Assembly (NCBI GenBank): GCA_038503035.1
Contig: JAVSML010001155.1
Span: 372,001 to 436,000 of the forward strand
DNA from: Crocodylus rhombifer
Lineage: Eukaryota; Chordata; Crocodylia; Crocodylidae
Length of the DNA: 64,000 bases
Reading direction: 5' to 3'
Positions 23,201-35,364 of the stretch are shown here, piece by piece. Both the position numbers and the translations under genes were made by a program. Each line of letters starts with the position of its first letter. Position 1 is the first letter of the stretch. The notes under the pieces are model-generated. The model had not been told where the DNA came from. It worked only from the letters and a program-made list of their open reading frames with translations, and ran no database searches.

Positions 23201-26014
23201 CGCAGCAGACTTTCAAAGCGAATTCCAGTGGTCCCTCTTTATGCGGAAACTGGCTTTGGGGTCAGTCTAATGGAGGGACAACACGCTGTGGTGCTTTTGG
23301 AACTGTTCCTTGCCCAGAATTCAAAACCCATTTCTACTTTCTTCTCGGCTCTGACTTGTTCAGATACTACTTTCATGACTAGTGCCATTGTGTTAGATGT
23401 GTAAAGCAAGAATTGAAATTGGGCATTGTGATCTCTGAAAAGCTGATACTGAAATATTAGCTATACCTTTTTACTCAAATATAAGACAAGGGTTTTTTTC
23501 CATAATCAGCATGGGGAACAATGCTCTTAGTTTTACATTCAAATGCAAGGAAACCTCACTGAATGCATTGTCTGTAGTTAAACTGTTGCCAAAAATAGCA
23601 CAAAAAAGTGCTCAGTCTTGAAGACCAACTATGAAGTTGATTAAATCCAGCCAAGACTGAGCATGACTATAAAACACATGGCTCATATTGGGCAAACATG
23701 CTGATGGGAACCTACCTCAAGGATGGGCTAGTGCAACCCCTCTGAATAAGATAGGTTGGAGTGCCCATTGTGCTCAGCACCAGCTCTTTTTATGTCATAG
23801 CGAGCCCCTACACTGAATATATTTTGACTGTCTCTTCACTCCCACAGCTGAGCTGTGCCTTTCTTTCTCATTTCCAATGATTCCTGTTTCTTCACTAGCC
23901 TTAAATGTTTGGCAGAAATCACCAACCGGGGCCCTATTCAGTACACCCAGAATCCCTCTGGTGGCCTTCTCTAAATCTGTCATGTATGCTTAGTATGGCC
24001 TTGCCTTCCTTGAGGTGGAGGTGGATCAGGTTGCCCTACACCTCATCTGCATATGCATTTTTTGATTCGACTGATGACGAGAACACCTGGTTAAGTACTG
24101 CTTAAGTTTTTATGGCGTACCTATGCTAAAACTTCCAGCAGTTTCCAAAAAAAAAGGTAATGCATCAATTTGGGTACCTATCAAGAAGTCTATGGGTATC
24201 TATTGTAATTTGCCTATATGCAAATTACTATAGGCACGTTTAATTTAGAGGCAGTGTTTTCAAATGGTCTGCTCACTTCCAGCTGCTCAGGGGCCAGCAG
24301 GGTTTGACAGTGGAGGGTAGGGAGGGCTGCAGGTGGGGGCAGAGGACAGAGGGGCCACCCAACCCCCAGATTTATTTTCCCTGATGTAGCAGTGGGAGGG
24401 GGGTGAATTCAAGACAAATCTCCGATAATTAGACTGTATAACTGGAAAAATTGTAACAAATTGATAACATTTCCATATATAGAATCTACTTACTGAAAGA
24501 GTCATTTTTTATTTGATAAGTGTGGTATTAGGCCATTTTTTCTGGTTTTCTCTGCATTGATGCAGTCAGTTGCGTCTGTGTGAAATCATTCTGCAGAGGT
24601 TATGTGTTTCTTTGGTTTAGAATAATGTTCAGCTCAGTGTCTTGGTATAGAAAGTGATGGGTATTATTCCAAACTCTGTTCCTCTAATATGTTTTGTACA
24701 GTAATTTTCTTTGTATTTATCATTAATGTTTCTGTAGTTGGCTCAGTTTCTTCATGGAATTGGTGTAGTACAGTTTTTTTGACATTTGGTAAAAAAATTC
24801 TTACATTCGTATAACTTTTGATCAATTTTCTTCTATTCTAACAAAAGTGTATGATGTAGTTCTCTGGTGACATGTTCAGTCTAACCATGTCATATTTCTG
24901 GTCTGCCAAAAATAAACCTCTGGAACAATGTGTAATCACATTTAGAAAATAATTTCAATGGAAAATAATGGATATTTTAATTAAATGCATTTGTTGCCTT
25001 GCGTGATTCTGCAGATATTAGACATCTATCTTTTTAATCACCCACCCAAAAAAAGATGGGAAGGAAAAGTGGGTAGAATCTTTGAAAATTACAAAAAGGA
25101 AAGGGAATATTAAAAGGGAAGAGAAAATATTTTGAAAAAATACTTGTACAAGTCTTTTGTTTCATGTAAGCCTATTTGAATCTGTGCATACTTTTAATAT
25201 TTGTCTTTGCTTCTCATCTTAAAGATCTGTCCTTCTCATACCTGTCTGTCATTTGGATATTATTCTTTCAGTTCGGATAAATATTCAGTCAACTCAGTTC
25301 ATTATCCATAAACTTACTGTTTCTGTCATCAGCAGGCTGAAACCAAGGTACATTAATAATTGCAGACTAAATAACATTATATATTGGTCTTGAAGGGGCC
25401 ATTTATAATCTTTCATTCTATTGTTTTAACATAGTGTGAAACACTAAATATATTGCTTTGGGAGGTCTTATACAACGTATTCACTGCTTTATAATTTATA
25501 AGCAATTACATGACAGTTGCCAGAGTGGAAGTGTGATCTTGAATTGTTTATATACTCCTCCCTATTTAGGCTTTGCAGAGGCATTTTGCCACAATTTCTG
25601 TTTGTTTTTGTTGTGCAAGCTGAGAACATGAAATAGTCTAAGATAGGCTTATGTTGAGAAGGGGAAGAAAATAGCAGTAGTCAGATGAAGAACAGCCCAC
25701 TAATGGCAGAGTCAGCATTTTTGTTTAGAAGTTAAAAAAGCTTTCCATACTACTTTTTGCTCTGGGGAAGTGATGGACATGCTTTCAGTTGTATAAATTG
25801 TAGAAATATTTATAGATCCCATCTAAAAACCTTCATTACCCAAACAAAGATTAGAGAAATCTAATTCCAAAACTAGTAAATCCTAAATTTGTTAATGTGT
25901 GCTTTTAAAAATCTGGTTACTACAAGCATGTATAAATTACAACATAGACATACTTTATTTCATTTTTTGTAGACAAGTAATTGGGTATATTTCTAAAGAT
26001 CCAGTCTTGCAAAA
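23201..26014. other. Mostly plain intronic DNA with two weak repeat traces
   Basis: 23463-23560 opens with TACCTTTTTACTCAAATATAAGACAAGG, similar to termini of a MITE group ending TACCATATTT..CTCGAATATAAG, and has a loosely inverted partner near 23538-23557. At 24408-24460, GAATTCAAGACAAATCTCCGATAATT parallels GAATTTAGGATGACCCCCAAATAATT at 52403. 24285-24410 is G-rich. The remainder is AT-rich without recognised features. Confidence 0.4.
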
Positions 26015-26046
26015 GAGTGCGTGCGTGCGTGCATGTGTGTGTGAGG
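26015..26046. repeat. GTGC/GT microsatellite
   Basis: GTGCGTGCGTGCGTGCATGTGTGTGTGAG, an interrupted (GTGC)n/(GT)n run. Confidence 0.85.
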
Positions 26047-26401
26047 GTCTTGGCTTCCAACAGGAGTCTTGTTGTCAGTGCCCTAATTATTTTCATAGTG
26101 TATTCCTACATCTTCCTGATATTCTCTTTTAATCTGATCTCAGTCATATGTGCGTGCATGCATTTGTGCATGTGTAAGCTTTGTTGCACGTTACCCTTAG
26201 ATTATGCTAAAGGAACTTCAAATACGAGTGTCCACATATTAAAGCAGGAAAATTCATGCCAAATGCACTCTGGCTCTCTTAATGGTATGCGGCTTCAGAT
26301 GAGGAGTATCTCTGGGTCAAATTACCTATGTCATGTTATAGTAATATCAGCCTGCTTCCATGGAGATAAAATGAGCAATCTAGGGCCTCCAGCGTTCTAA
26401 C

Positions 26402-27105
26402 ATGCACTGCTGTCAGCCCCTTCCCCTTTGCTCCCACCTCTCTGCAGATAATCTACCTAAACACCCAAGCTCTATTGCCCACAGGGTGGTACTGCCTGGA
26501 GGCCAGTGGGGCCCCACCAGTGCCAGGGCTGCCCCAGCTGGGTCCCCTGTGCAGTATAGCAGCCTCAAGCTCAGCAGGCAAACAGAGAAGGCTTCCCTGT
26601 CCCAGTGGCTCTATGCTCCACCTTCACTTACCAACACTGAGCTGCAGCTACTGGGAGTGGGGTTGGCATGGTGGGCACATGGAGCCACCAGGAGAGGGAG
26701 AGGCATACCCCATGCTCCTGTTGCACAACTCCTACTCTCTCTGCACAGTGGCTATGGCTCCATACTGGTGGGGAAGCCAGAGCACAGCGCTAAAGAGGCG
26801 TGCACTATGCTTCTGCCTTGCAAACCCCACTCCTGGCAGCTCCATGCTCTGGCTTCCTCTGTGACAGAGCTGCAACTGCCAGGGGGGTTTGTGTGGTGGA
26901 AGCATAGAGCATGCTTCTCTGGCTCCTGGCAGCTTCATGTTCCCACGGCCACAAACCCACTTCCAGCCATCCCAAGCTCTGGCTTCCCTATGAGAGCAGA
27001 GCCGTATCCTCTCTGCAGCACAGCCTTCCCCGACCCCAGCCACTCCAGAAAATGGACAGAACCCGGAGCAGCAAGTCAGAGCTGCGCAGGCCAGAGATCG
27101 TAATA
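26402..27105. mobile_element. GC-rich foldback element
   Basis: A sharply bounded GC-rich insert. A hairpin of about 60-bp arms is centred near 26862: GCACTATGCTTCTGCCTTGC / AAACCCCACTCCTGGCAGCT on the left pairs with GAGCTGCAACTGCCAGGGGG / GTTTGTGTGGTGGAAGCATA on the right. A further diverged copy of the right arm lies at about 26640-26695. Frames up to 233 codons cross it on both strands but match nothing and overlap in several phases. TAACATGCA occurs at each border (26398 and 27112), perhaps part of the flanks. Confidence 0.5.
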
Positions 27106-28298
27106 CCTTTTAACATGCAACTTGTCACAGCATGTTCTGTAATACAGCATAACATCTTATAGTTTTAGCACATGCAAATTGTAACATGTAACAACATCCT
27201 CAGTGTGTTTGTATACATACACTATATATCTGGTCTTAAGTGGAAAATCTGTTTTTCCGCTTAGGTGGTGAATCTGTTTTTTGGTCGGGGTAGAAGTGAA
27301 TTCTCTACAATACTGGAAATAGACAGAAATGTGCTAAAGCTGAATGAATAATTGAAATCGTGCAAAATAAAGCCATGATCCAAATTTAAATAGCAGAATA
27401 GGTGTAGTGTCTACAGACTTCCAGCCAATACTGCAACACTGACGAAAAGTGAGAATGTGAATTAAATGATAGTAAGAAGCAAGTGTCGAAGGATTTCATT
27501 TTCAGTCTCTCTTTATTGCTTTGAAACAGCACAGTACTTACTACTTTGAAGTTTAATATTTGATGCTACATACAATGTAAGCATAAGTATAAAACCATTA
27601 CGAAGTTAAAATACTTAAATAGAAACCTAGAAGAATGGCCTAGGTCTGGGAGTGGGTCTGTTTGTATTTAAATATGTATGTATGTTTGAAACTATCTCAA
27701 AATATTTTTTTCAAAATGTTCTACCTCTGCTTGTCATGTGTCATTTTCCACAGTGGGTTCAGTTTGATCTTCTTCACCCTTCCCTTTAACATTTCAGTTA
27801 CATCCCACGTCACTTCTATATCTTCTTCCACAGCCTTCTAGCTATATTTTTTCCTCCATAAGGAACACCACACCAGTTCATATGGGGGGGAAAGGATGTA
27901 AAGCATAAAAGGAAAGAAAGCCATAGAAGCACAAGGTCATCATAAACTTATGAAGTACTTGACTATGTACAATGAGTTTTTTAAACTATTTTTATAGAAG
28001 TAAGAAAAGTCTGTGCTAGGCAGTGGTTAGGATGGTGAAAGAGCCATGATAAATAAACCCTCACTGGTTAGCCTTTGGGAGATGGAACTGACAGTAATGC
28101 ATATATTTCTGAGTTGTGCCAAACCAGAAAAGGTTTTCTGGAGAGAGGGAGTCCAAATAATAGCAATAAGAATGATAAAGGAAGTGGGGGAAATCAGTAA
28201 ATGGAAATTTGATAGAAACTAAATAATATTCTTAACCAAACTGTAACTAAGGGTCATGAAAACGGATGAGAATTCATAGATATTGAACAGTGAGAGAA
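27106..28298. other. Intronic DNA, no recognised feature
   Basis: AT-rich; nothing recognised. Confidence 0.55.
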
Positions 28299-28306
28299 TG
28301 TTATAG

Positions 28307-28734
28307 CAGGGGTTGGTAACATTTTTGGGCAGAGTGTGCCAAAAACATGCACACTCTTGATTTTTAAGATGTTGGTGTGCCAGGGGCAGATGGTGGGGAA
28401 GCTGTGAAAGGTCCGATCCTTGCTGTGGTAGTGCAGCCCTGACCCCTTCCCTGCCATCTGCCCTGAAGTGTGCGTGCCTGTCATGGAGCCCAGGCTGCTT
28501 GCAGCAAGTGGCAGGGAGGCTGCAGGCAGCTGCACCAGTCACAGAGCCCTGACCTTGCCGGTGGGTACGCACACACCTCAGCAGATGATGGGGAAGGGGC
28601 TGGGGCTGCAGTGCCACAACAGAGATATCCGGTCCCTTGTGGCTCCCCAGCTGTCCTCCCCATGGTGCACGTGCCAAGTAAAATGCTTTTGCGTGCCATG
28701 CTCTAGCACACATGCCAGGCGTTGCCTACGTCTG
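28307..28734. mobile_element. hAT MITE with exact 8-bp target duplication
   Basis: 428 bp, starting CAGGGGTTGGTAAC and ending GTTGCCTACGTCTG (inverted ends match at 10 of 14). TGTTATAG flanks it exactly on both sides (28299-28306 and 28735-28742). The outer arms are AT-richer (GTGTGCCAAAAACATGC) and the inside is GC-rich with overlapping chance frames on both strands. Non-autonomous, no transposase. Confidence 0.88.
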
Positions 28735-28742
28735 TGTTATAG

Positions 28743-30345
28743 GGTGATCCAAGCAAGGGTATAACAGTAATTGATAAATTGCAACTTAGCAAAGAAAATT
28801 AAGACCGCAGAAAACTTTCTAACTTATACTCTAAACTGTATACCATTGTCCCAAGGCTACAGATAATGTGGGAGTCTTTTTGCTTCAGATATATTTAAGA
28901 TAGGATATACTGAAAAATTGAGAGCATGCTGTTAAGAGGCTCTCTGCTTCTCTATGCCAAAATTACCTAGCTGGTCCCTTCCATTTCTTATATCTGTCCT
29001 CCTGCTGAACTTCAGTTTTATACAGAGTTCACCAGGCAGTCATTGATACCTTTGTAAACTTGTAAAAGATGAGTCTATTACTACAAAACCTAGAATGATT
29101 ACATTTTACTTGGGTAATGATACATTTTAAACCATTTTTAGAAGTCCTGTTGTTTCAGTCTCTTGGGACCCATTCTGATTTTCAAGCTGTAGTGCTTTAC
29201 ATACAGTGGTTATTTTCCCTACTTTTCCTGGGCACAACTTGCTAGTTCTCTGGAGGGTTAAAGAGAAAATTGAACAGGCCAGTGATGTCAGCTCCTCCAC
29301 AAAAAGGAAATGAAAGTTGTACCCTATCTGATTTCTCTCAAGGGGTCATTTTCATGGAGAAACAGGATTGAGAGCACTTACCTCAAAACAAAAAGGAAGC
29401 AGATTGTTTTTGCTCCTTTTCATTACTGCTCTTCCTTTTTGCCTTTTACATAATCCACTTAAACCTTTTTGTTTTTAATTTTCCACCTGTCCCTTAATGG
29501 AACATAGTGTTGAAGTTTTTTTGGGAAAAGCTTTTTTTCTTCCTGACTGTAAGTTGATTTCTCATTATTTGTCCCTGTTAATATTATCCTAATGCAGCAC
29601 TTTAGGTGAGAATCACATCAGCTTTAGTATACCTTAACCAGAGCTAATACACTGGATCCAGTTACCCCACATTCTTCAGATGAGAATGAAATGAAAAATT
29701 AAGCTCGTTTTTGACTCTTGTAGTAAAAGTGTGTTGGAAGGTATTCTTTCAACTTTCAGTTAAGAGAATTAGATGTTCTGGTTTCTTTGCTGTCATTTGC
29801 TAGTACTGCAGTAATGTTGAATGCTGAACAGAAGAAGGTCAAAATCTGCCTTCTAGAACTTGTGTTTGGGCACCATGGAGAGAAGTTTCATAAAAATACA
29901 GTGACAACCTAGGTTCTGGTGGCAGCAGCAGCAAAATAAATGAAAGGATCTTACAGCATGGCTGATAGCACTGTATGTTATTATGGTCGCCTGATGCGTC
30001 CCAGTATATGGCCCTCTTTATCTGCTTATAACGTTGTCAGATTTGAACTGGGTGGGTTGAAATCTACAAGTAGAGTTTGATAGAAGGTGATTGCAATTTC
30101 AGCCAAAATGGTTCAGCTGTTTCCAAAAACAAGGTTAGGGACAAATAAGCTCTTTTACCCACATTGAAGTCGTGTTTTGGAGCAGAGGCTTAAAATTTAG
30201 TAAGGACGTGGCTCTTTTTCTTTTTTTCCTACCTGACTTAGAACAGTGTTTAGCCTTTGAAAAGCTGTCATTCACAAATGGTCAGTAGAAACTTGCATTT
30301 TTAGTAACTACATCCCCCAAGGTACTAGCTATGCCAACCAGGACT
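28743..30345. other. Intronic DNA, no recognised feature
   Basis: Nothing recognised on either strand. Confidence 0.5.
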
Positions 30346-30350
30346 TTCAC

Positions 30351-30440
30351 TGGGGGCTAGGATGGCACAGATGCGAAGGCATGTGATTGACAGCTCAGAG
30401 ATTGCAAGTTCAAGGTCATACCAGAAGTGTTAATGGCTTT
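30351..30440 (+). mobile_element. tRNA-derived SINE head
   Basis: GGGGGCTAGGATGGCACAG carries an A-box-like TGGCACAGATGCGAAGGC, and about 35 bp on GCAAGTTCAAGGTC resembles a B box (GGTTCRANNCC). Spacing and order suit the pol III head of a tRNA-derived SINE. The cloverleaf does not close, so it is not a tRNA gene. The tail beyond about 30440 is not recognised. Confidence 0.5.
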
Positions 30441-30731
30441 CGCCATTTCAGATTCCAGCAGATCTGTGAATTCTGCTAAATACCTTGTCACAAGGACATG
30501 AAAAAGGAAAGGACTTTCCTTCTAGTTGGTCCCCTGGTCGGGTTGGATTAAGAACCTGAATCCTGAATTAAGATCAGGGAGTGTGGTGATTCTGTGAATT
30601 TAGGCCCCTAGCAGACATTGCAACTGAGACATGGGCAAGGGGTTAATTTGCAAAAGTGCTGAGGATCTAGCTGTAACTTAAATCACTGGGGAAGATGCCT
30701 AAAAACACAACTGTTAAACAATACTCTGAGG

Positions 30732-30900
30732 CAGGATTCTGCAACCTATAGTCCACTGACGAGATCTGACCCATGAAAATATTGGATCCAGCTCATAAAT
30801 TTGAGGTTCCAGTGGCAGTAGATGGTAGGCACTTCTCCCGTGCTGCAGTGGAGAGTATTGGCAGCAGCGGGCTAGGGTGGCAGGTGGGTGTTAACACCTG
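30732..30900 (+). mobile_element. hAT MITE end (Charlie-like)
   Basis: CAGGATTCTGCAACCTATAG, then GTCCACTGACGAGATCTGACC and CCATGAAAATATTGGATCC, is the usual left arm of the hAT MITEs that open CAGGGGTCTGCAACCT and read on into GGCCAGATC..GCCC. No matching right terminus is found, so it is truncated or the right end has decayed. Confidence 0.55.
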
Positions 30901-31099
30901 TGTACCTCTAACCTGAATTAGTCATTCTAGTCCCCGATCTGAAAAGGTGCTATGTGCTGCTCTAAGGAATTGGTTCCATAAATTCAGGACTCAAAATTAG
31001 TGAATGTTTTTTACTTTAATTTTGTGCTTTTCAGTTTCCAACTGTAAAATGTGGATGCTAAAACTTGAAGATAAATTAAATGGCAGTTATGAAGCACTC

Positions 31100-31478
31100 C
31101 AGCATCAGTGGTGAGCACTGTAGAAAGCCCCAGGAGAATTAAACAATTCTATCTTTATTGTATGACTTGATACAAATAAAGTAAGGAGCCGTGGAGAGCA
31201 GCCTGGGGACCCCCACAGGCAGGGCATGGGACTGTGGGTGGGCAGGGAGTGGCGTCTGGGAGTGGGATGGGGGGTTGGGGCCAGGATCACAGGGCAGTGA
31301 CAGCACAGGGCTGGGCCCAAGACAGAGCTGCAATCCACTCCCCACACGTCCCTGTGATGGGCACTAGTTTCTTGTCTAATGTTTTGTGCCCAAAAGCTTG
31401 TCTAATATCCCTCCCAGGTCCAGTAAAAGCTATCACCAAAACAACTTTGCTTCTCTTATATTTTCTGGACCATTGCTA
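31100..31478. other. G-rich stretch and a dispersed-repeat-like fragment
   Basis: 31190-31330 is G-rich on the + strand with no gene. 31380-31478 contains CCAAAAGCTTGTCTAAT, GGTCCAGTAAAAGCTATCACC and TTTTCTGGACCA, matching the layout of a common reptile repeat (AAGCTTGTCTC ... GGTCCAATAAAAGATATCACC ... GGACCAACA). Assignment from memory of that repeat. Confidence 0.35.
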
Positions 31479-32344
31479 CTAGTGATATGCGAAGCTTCAG
31501 GTGCTGATTCGATTCGAAGGAGATTTGGCCTGATTTGACGGCCAGTCTCTTAATCCGAATCAAATCAGGAGACCAGTAAAAAGGTCTGAATCAATTCAAA
31601 GCTCTGTGAATTTTTTCAAAAAGATTTGGAGAGCTTCGGGGATTCGGGCAGTCCCTACTCGCCACTGCAGGAGCTGGACCCGGACTCCATGCTAGTAAGT
31701 AGGGGGCAGGAGAGGGAAGGCTTCAAGAGAGGGGACCATGGGCCAGGCCCCATCTGCCGGCCCCCACCCACTCTCCCAGCTCCCCCCCCCATGGCTGCCC
31801 CGCCTGGCCTCAGTTCCTGGTTCTTTAAAAGAAAAGCCCCAACTTACCAGCTGCTTCAGCAGCTATTAGGGCTTCTGGGCCCTCATGGCACAGTCCCCCC
31901 CATGCAGCACAAGGCAGTGGGGGGCGGCAGGAATTGAACCCCTTGCCTGGCAGAAGCTGGTGAGTAGAGACTTTAAAAAAAAAAAAAAAAAAAAAAGGCT
32001 GGGATGCTGGAGCTAGGCAGGGCAGCTATGGGGTCTCTGGGAGAGTAGGCAGGGGATGGGGGCTTGTGGCAGAACCCCCACACAGCACTGGGCAGTGGGA
32101 TCTCCCCCCCCCCAACCTGGCAGCAGCTGGTGAGTGCTGGGCTTTTTTTTTTTTAAAAGAGCCCAGAGCTGGGGCCAGGAGGGGCAGCCATTGATGGTGC
32201 TAGAAGAGCGAGTGGGGGATGGGGCCTGTTTGATTCGGCAGCAGCCTAGTCTCTGTATCAGATTTAGCCAAATCGATTTGGGACAGCCATTTGAATCACT
32301 GAATTGAATCACCGTCCCCTATCGGCCAAATCCAAGCATCTCTG
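31479..32344. mobile_element. Foldback DNA element with A-run and direct repeats
   Basis: Outer arms begin CTAGTGATATGCGAAGC and, read inwards from the right, CACAGAGATGCTTGGATTTGG. Inner inverted arms are extensive: ATGGCTGCCCCGCCTGGCC..AGTTCC..TTTAAAAGAAAAGCCCC (31790-31835) pairs with GGGC(T)n AAAAGAGCCC..GGCCAGGAGGGGCAGCCAT (32135-32193). Within the loop two direct units of about 180 bp spacing each carry GCAGCACAAGGCAGTG / ACAGCACTGGGCAGTG and CTGGCAG(A/C)AGCTGGTGAGT. An A run of about 24 spans 31975-31998 and a T run of 12 lies at 32143-32154. No protein recognised. Confidence 0.6.
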
Positions 32345-32882
32345 TGTGACACTGATCTGGCCACAGTTGGAGTACTGCATCCAGTTTTAGGCGCTGCACT
32401 TTAGGAGAGATGTGGCTAGCACCGAGAGGGTCCAGAGGAGGCCACTCGCATGATCCGGGGACAGCAGGGCAGACCCTATAAGGAAAGACTATGGGACCTG
32501 AACCTGTTCAGCCTTTGCAGGAAAAGGCTGAGAGGGGACTTGGTGGCCATCTACAAATTTGCCAGGGGGGACCAGTGGGGAATGGGAGACACCCTGTTCA
32601 CCCGTGCACCTTCCAGAGTAGCAAGGAATAACAGCCATAAGTTGTTTGAAAGTAGGTTCAGGCTGGATATTAGAAGGCACTACTTCACAGTCAGGGCAGC
32701 TAGGATCTGGAACCAACGTCCAAGAGAAGTGGTGCAGGCTCCTACCTTGGGGTCTTTAAGAGGGGGCTTGACAGTTACCTAGCTGGGGCCATATGAGCCC
32801 AGTATTCTCTCCTGCCCAGGGCAGGGGGGTTGGCCTTCGTGATCTACATGATGTACCTTCTGACCCTACATCTATGAATCTA
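32345..32882 (+). mobile_element. CR1 LINE 3' end
   Basis: Forward CR1 fragment truncated at its 5' end against the foldback element. The frame reads PQLEYCIQF, then MIRGQQGRPYKERLWDLNLF, FSLCRKRLRGDLVAIYKFARG, FTRAPSRVARNNSHKL, RFRLDIRRHYFTVRAARIWN and PREVVQAPTLG, the ordered C-terminal motifs of CR1 ORF2. The 3' UTR ends with ACCCTACATCTATGAATCTATGAAT, the usual microsatellite-like tail. A frame break separates the first block from the 110-codon frame at 32450-32782. Confidence 0.93.
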
Positions 32883-34935
32883 TGAATACTAGCTTCTTCA
32901 TACAGGCCTAATCACTGCTATAATACCACAACATGGAAATCTGTCTCTGACAACCAAGAACATACAGACCAGTTTTAAGGAGACTAAGGTGAAGTTAAGG
33001 GAATCCAGTTTTGTGAAGCAACCAAGGAAAACTAATCCCTGTATATGAGAGTGTGAATGGAAGTTGGAACAGAATTTTTTTCTAGACTGAATGAAAGTAA
33101 TTCCTGCATCTGTACGGACTATGCTGATGTTTTTGCTTATCCTTGTTACAAGATTTATTGCTGACTTGTTTTAGAACTGATTTAGGCCAGCAGTGAGCAT
33201 TGCTGAAAACTCTACTGTATACTAAATGGGTTAACTAGAGGAAGTAATAGGGGAGTAAAAGGGGGAAGTGTTCTTTCCCCTTTCCTTCACACTTTTTCCT
33301 TTCTTTCCTTTCACCTTGAATACTTCCATTGCATTTTGGGAGGCCATTGCACATCAGGGTTGGGGAGAAGTACTTGAAATATAGTCATACTTTATTGCTT
33401 GTTTGATAAAATTCCATTTCCTTTCTTTCATGTTTTTTTATTGCTTACACACTGGTCTGATTTATGCAAATATGTTGTTTTTTCTGTGTTTCTTGCCTAA
33501 TCTTTCCCCAGTATTGTCCTTAAGAGCTTTATTGGAGTATCTATAATAAAAGCAGCCTAAAGAGAACGTACTGGGATCATGGTCAGGCATAAATCAAAAG
33601 GACTGGTTATTAAAGCTATTTATATCTTGGATCAAATTCATGGTAGTTTTTGAATTCAGCAGGGAGATTCTGAAAGCCTGGCTGTGATGAGGTAATTCCT
33701 AAAGATGCATAAATATCTTTTCCTCAGTGAAATAGTTAAGTAAGCCTGATATAAAAATACTATTTCAGATCTAGAGTCTCTTAAATCACTAAAAACATAT
33801 AGTTCATAACTTTCACTTAATACTGCCGGTCTTTGTGAATGAAGAAAAATAGATTTTTGGCAAGAAACCTTGAAGAAGAAAGGGATGTTTGCATGGTTAA
33901 TGTATTAACTTAGTTTATTTGGACTTGTGGCACCAGAAGCTGATAAAAGAACAGACAGCAGTGCAGGCATTGCACCACATACTGTAGTCCAACAGCTATT
34001 TATAATAATGAAACAATGGTCTCTTGAACATACTAATTACTCTTAACTTTAAGTGAGAAGTTAGAATTATCTTATTGACTAATGGGGTGCTGTCAGTGTG
34101 GATAATGGGATCTGTTTAATATTAGCATATGGCCCTCTGTAGATACAGATTATCTAAAGCAGCATTTTGATTGGTTAGTTGGGTCTTTCTGGTGTCATAA
34201 CCATATGCTAATGCTCGAGCAGTTCATGGCTTGGACCTTGTCTCATAAACACACGCAGATTTCCAAAGGTCATTATATTCAGTGGATGAGGCGGGGAAGA
34301 GATAACATGGGTGTGGAAAAAGAAGAGGGACAGCTGGAGGGAGTATGGGGTTGACTGAGAAAAGTCACTGTTAACTGCCCCCTCCCCAAACTGCAAGGCA
34401 CTCCTTTCTGCACCAATATATGGAATCCTTAGACACTTTCATCCCATTTTCTATGTCAAAACAAATATGGGAGCTGCTAAAATAGTTCATTTTACTTTTC
34501 TGTAAGAGAACAAAATTGAAAGGGACAGCTTAGGCCACAGGGTGTTTTATTTCCTGAAAACAGGAGGGCAGAAAGAAGCAGATCTGAATAAGGAGGGGTG
34601 CCTTAAAAGAGCAGAGAAAAAGAAAACAATGGTTGGAGCATTCAGAGTACTCTTAAACTTTTGCTGCTTTATCTGTCTTACGCTATTTTCCAAACTACTT
34701 TTTATTAAAGTCCCTGGCAGATGTTATATTTATAGGACAACTGATGCATTAATCTTGCCATAAATTGTAACATGCCACAAAGTTACAGGACAATAAAATA
34801 GCAAACCATTTGTTCGTCTCTCTTTCCAAATGATATAGGAAATTTTTCCAAGATGTCACTGATAATGTTCTGAAGCTTTTACATGTTTCTGATATGTCAT
34901 CCAGGTTTCTTACCCATAGAACGGGATAAGGATAC
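32883..34935. other. Intronic DNA, no recognised feature
   Basis: C/T-rich patch at 33264-33310; otherwise unremarkable AT-rich sequence without recognised genes. Confidence 0.55.
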
Positions 34936-35364
34936 ACCTACCTGGTATACAAGAAGTTTGGTTTGGGTCAATCAAGAGCTACTTGCAGCTCTTTAATTGA
35001 GTGAGCACACACAACACAATCATCAGTGTATTGAAGGTCAGTAATGGAGGTGTTGGTTATCTTGAATTTGAAATGCAGCTGTTTGATGTTAAGGAGATTC
35101 CCATCCATATGAAATTGGATGCTGCTTCCAGATAGAAGTCTGTCAGCAATGATGCGAAATGGCTGTGATATAGATGGAAGATAATGTTTGTTCAATCACA
35201 CATCCTTGCTTGACTTGAGTTCTAATAGTAATGGGGTCTGTTTCTGAGCTGTTACTTAGGATAGTTGCTGTCATGGTGTAACAGTAACAAATTTTGACTG
35301 GCATCCAGGTCTCACCAGGTTCTCCTATAGGGGCTTTCTGTTTATTGGATCAAAGGCCTTGGGT

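Noticed and set aside
26402..27103. 233-codon open frame on the + strand, longest in the window
   Set aside because: It lies in a foldback GC-rich element with overlapping frames of 80-139 codons in other phases and strands; no domain, no splice context, Leu/Ser/Pro composition set by base composition.
30351..30440. tRNA gene
   Set aside because: A- and B-box-like words are present but acceptor and anticodon stems do not pair; a SINE head fits better.
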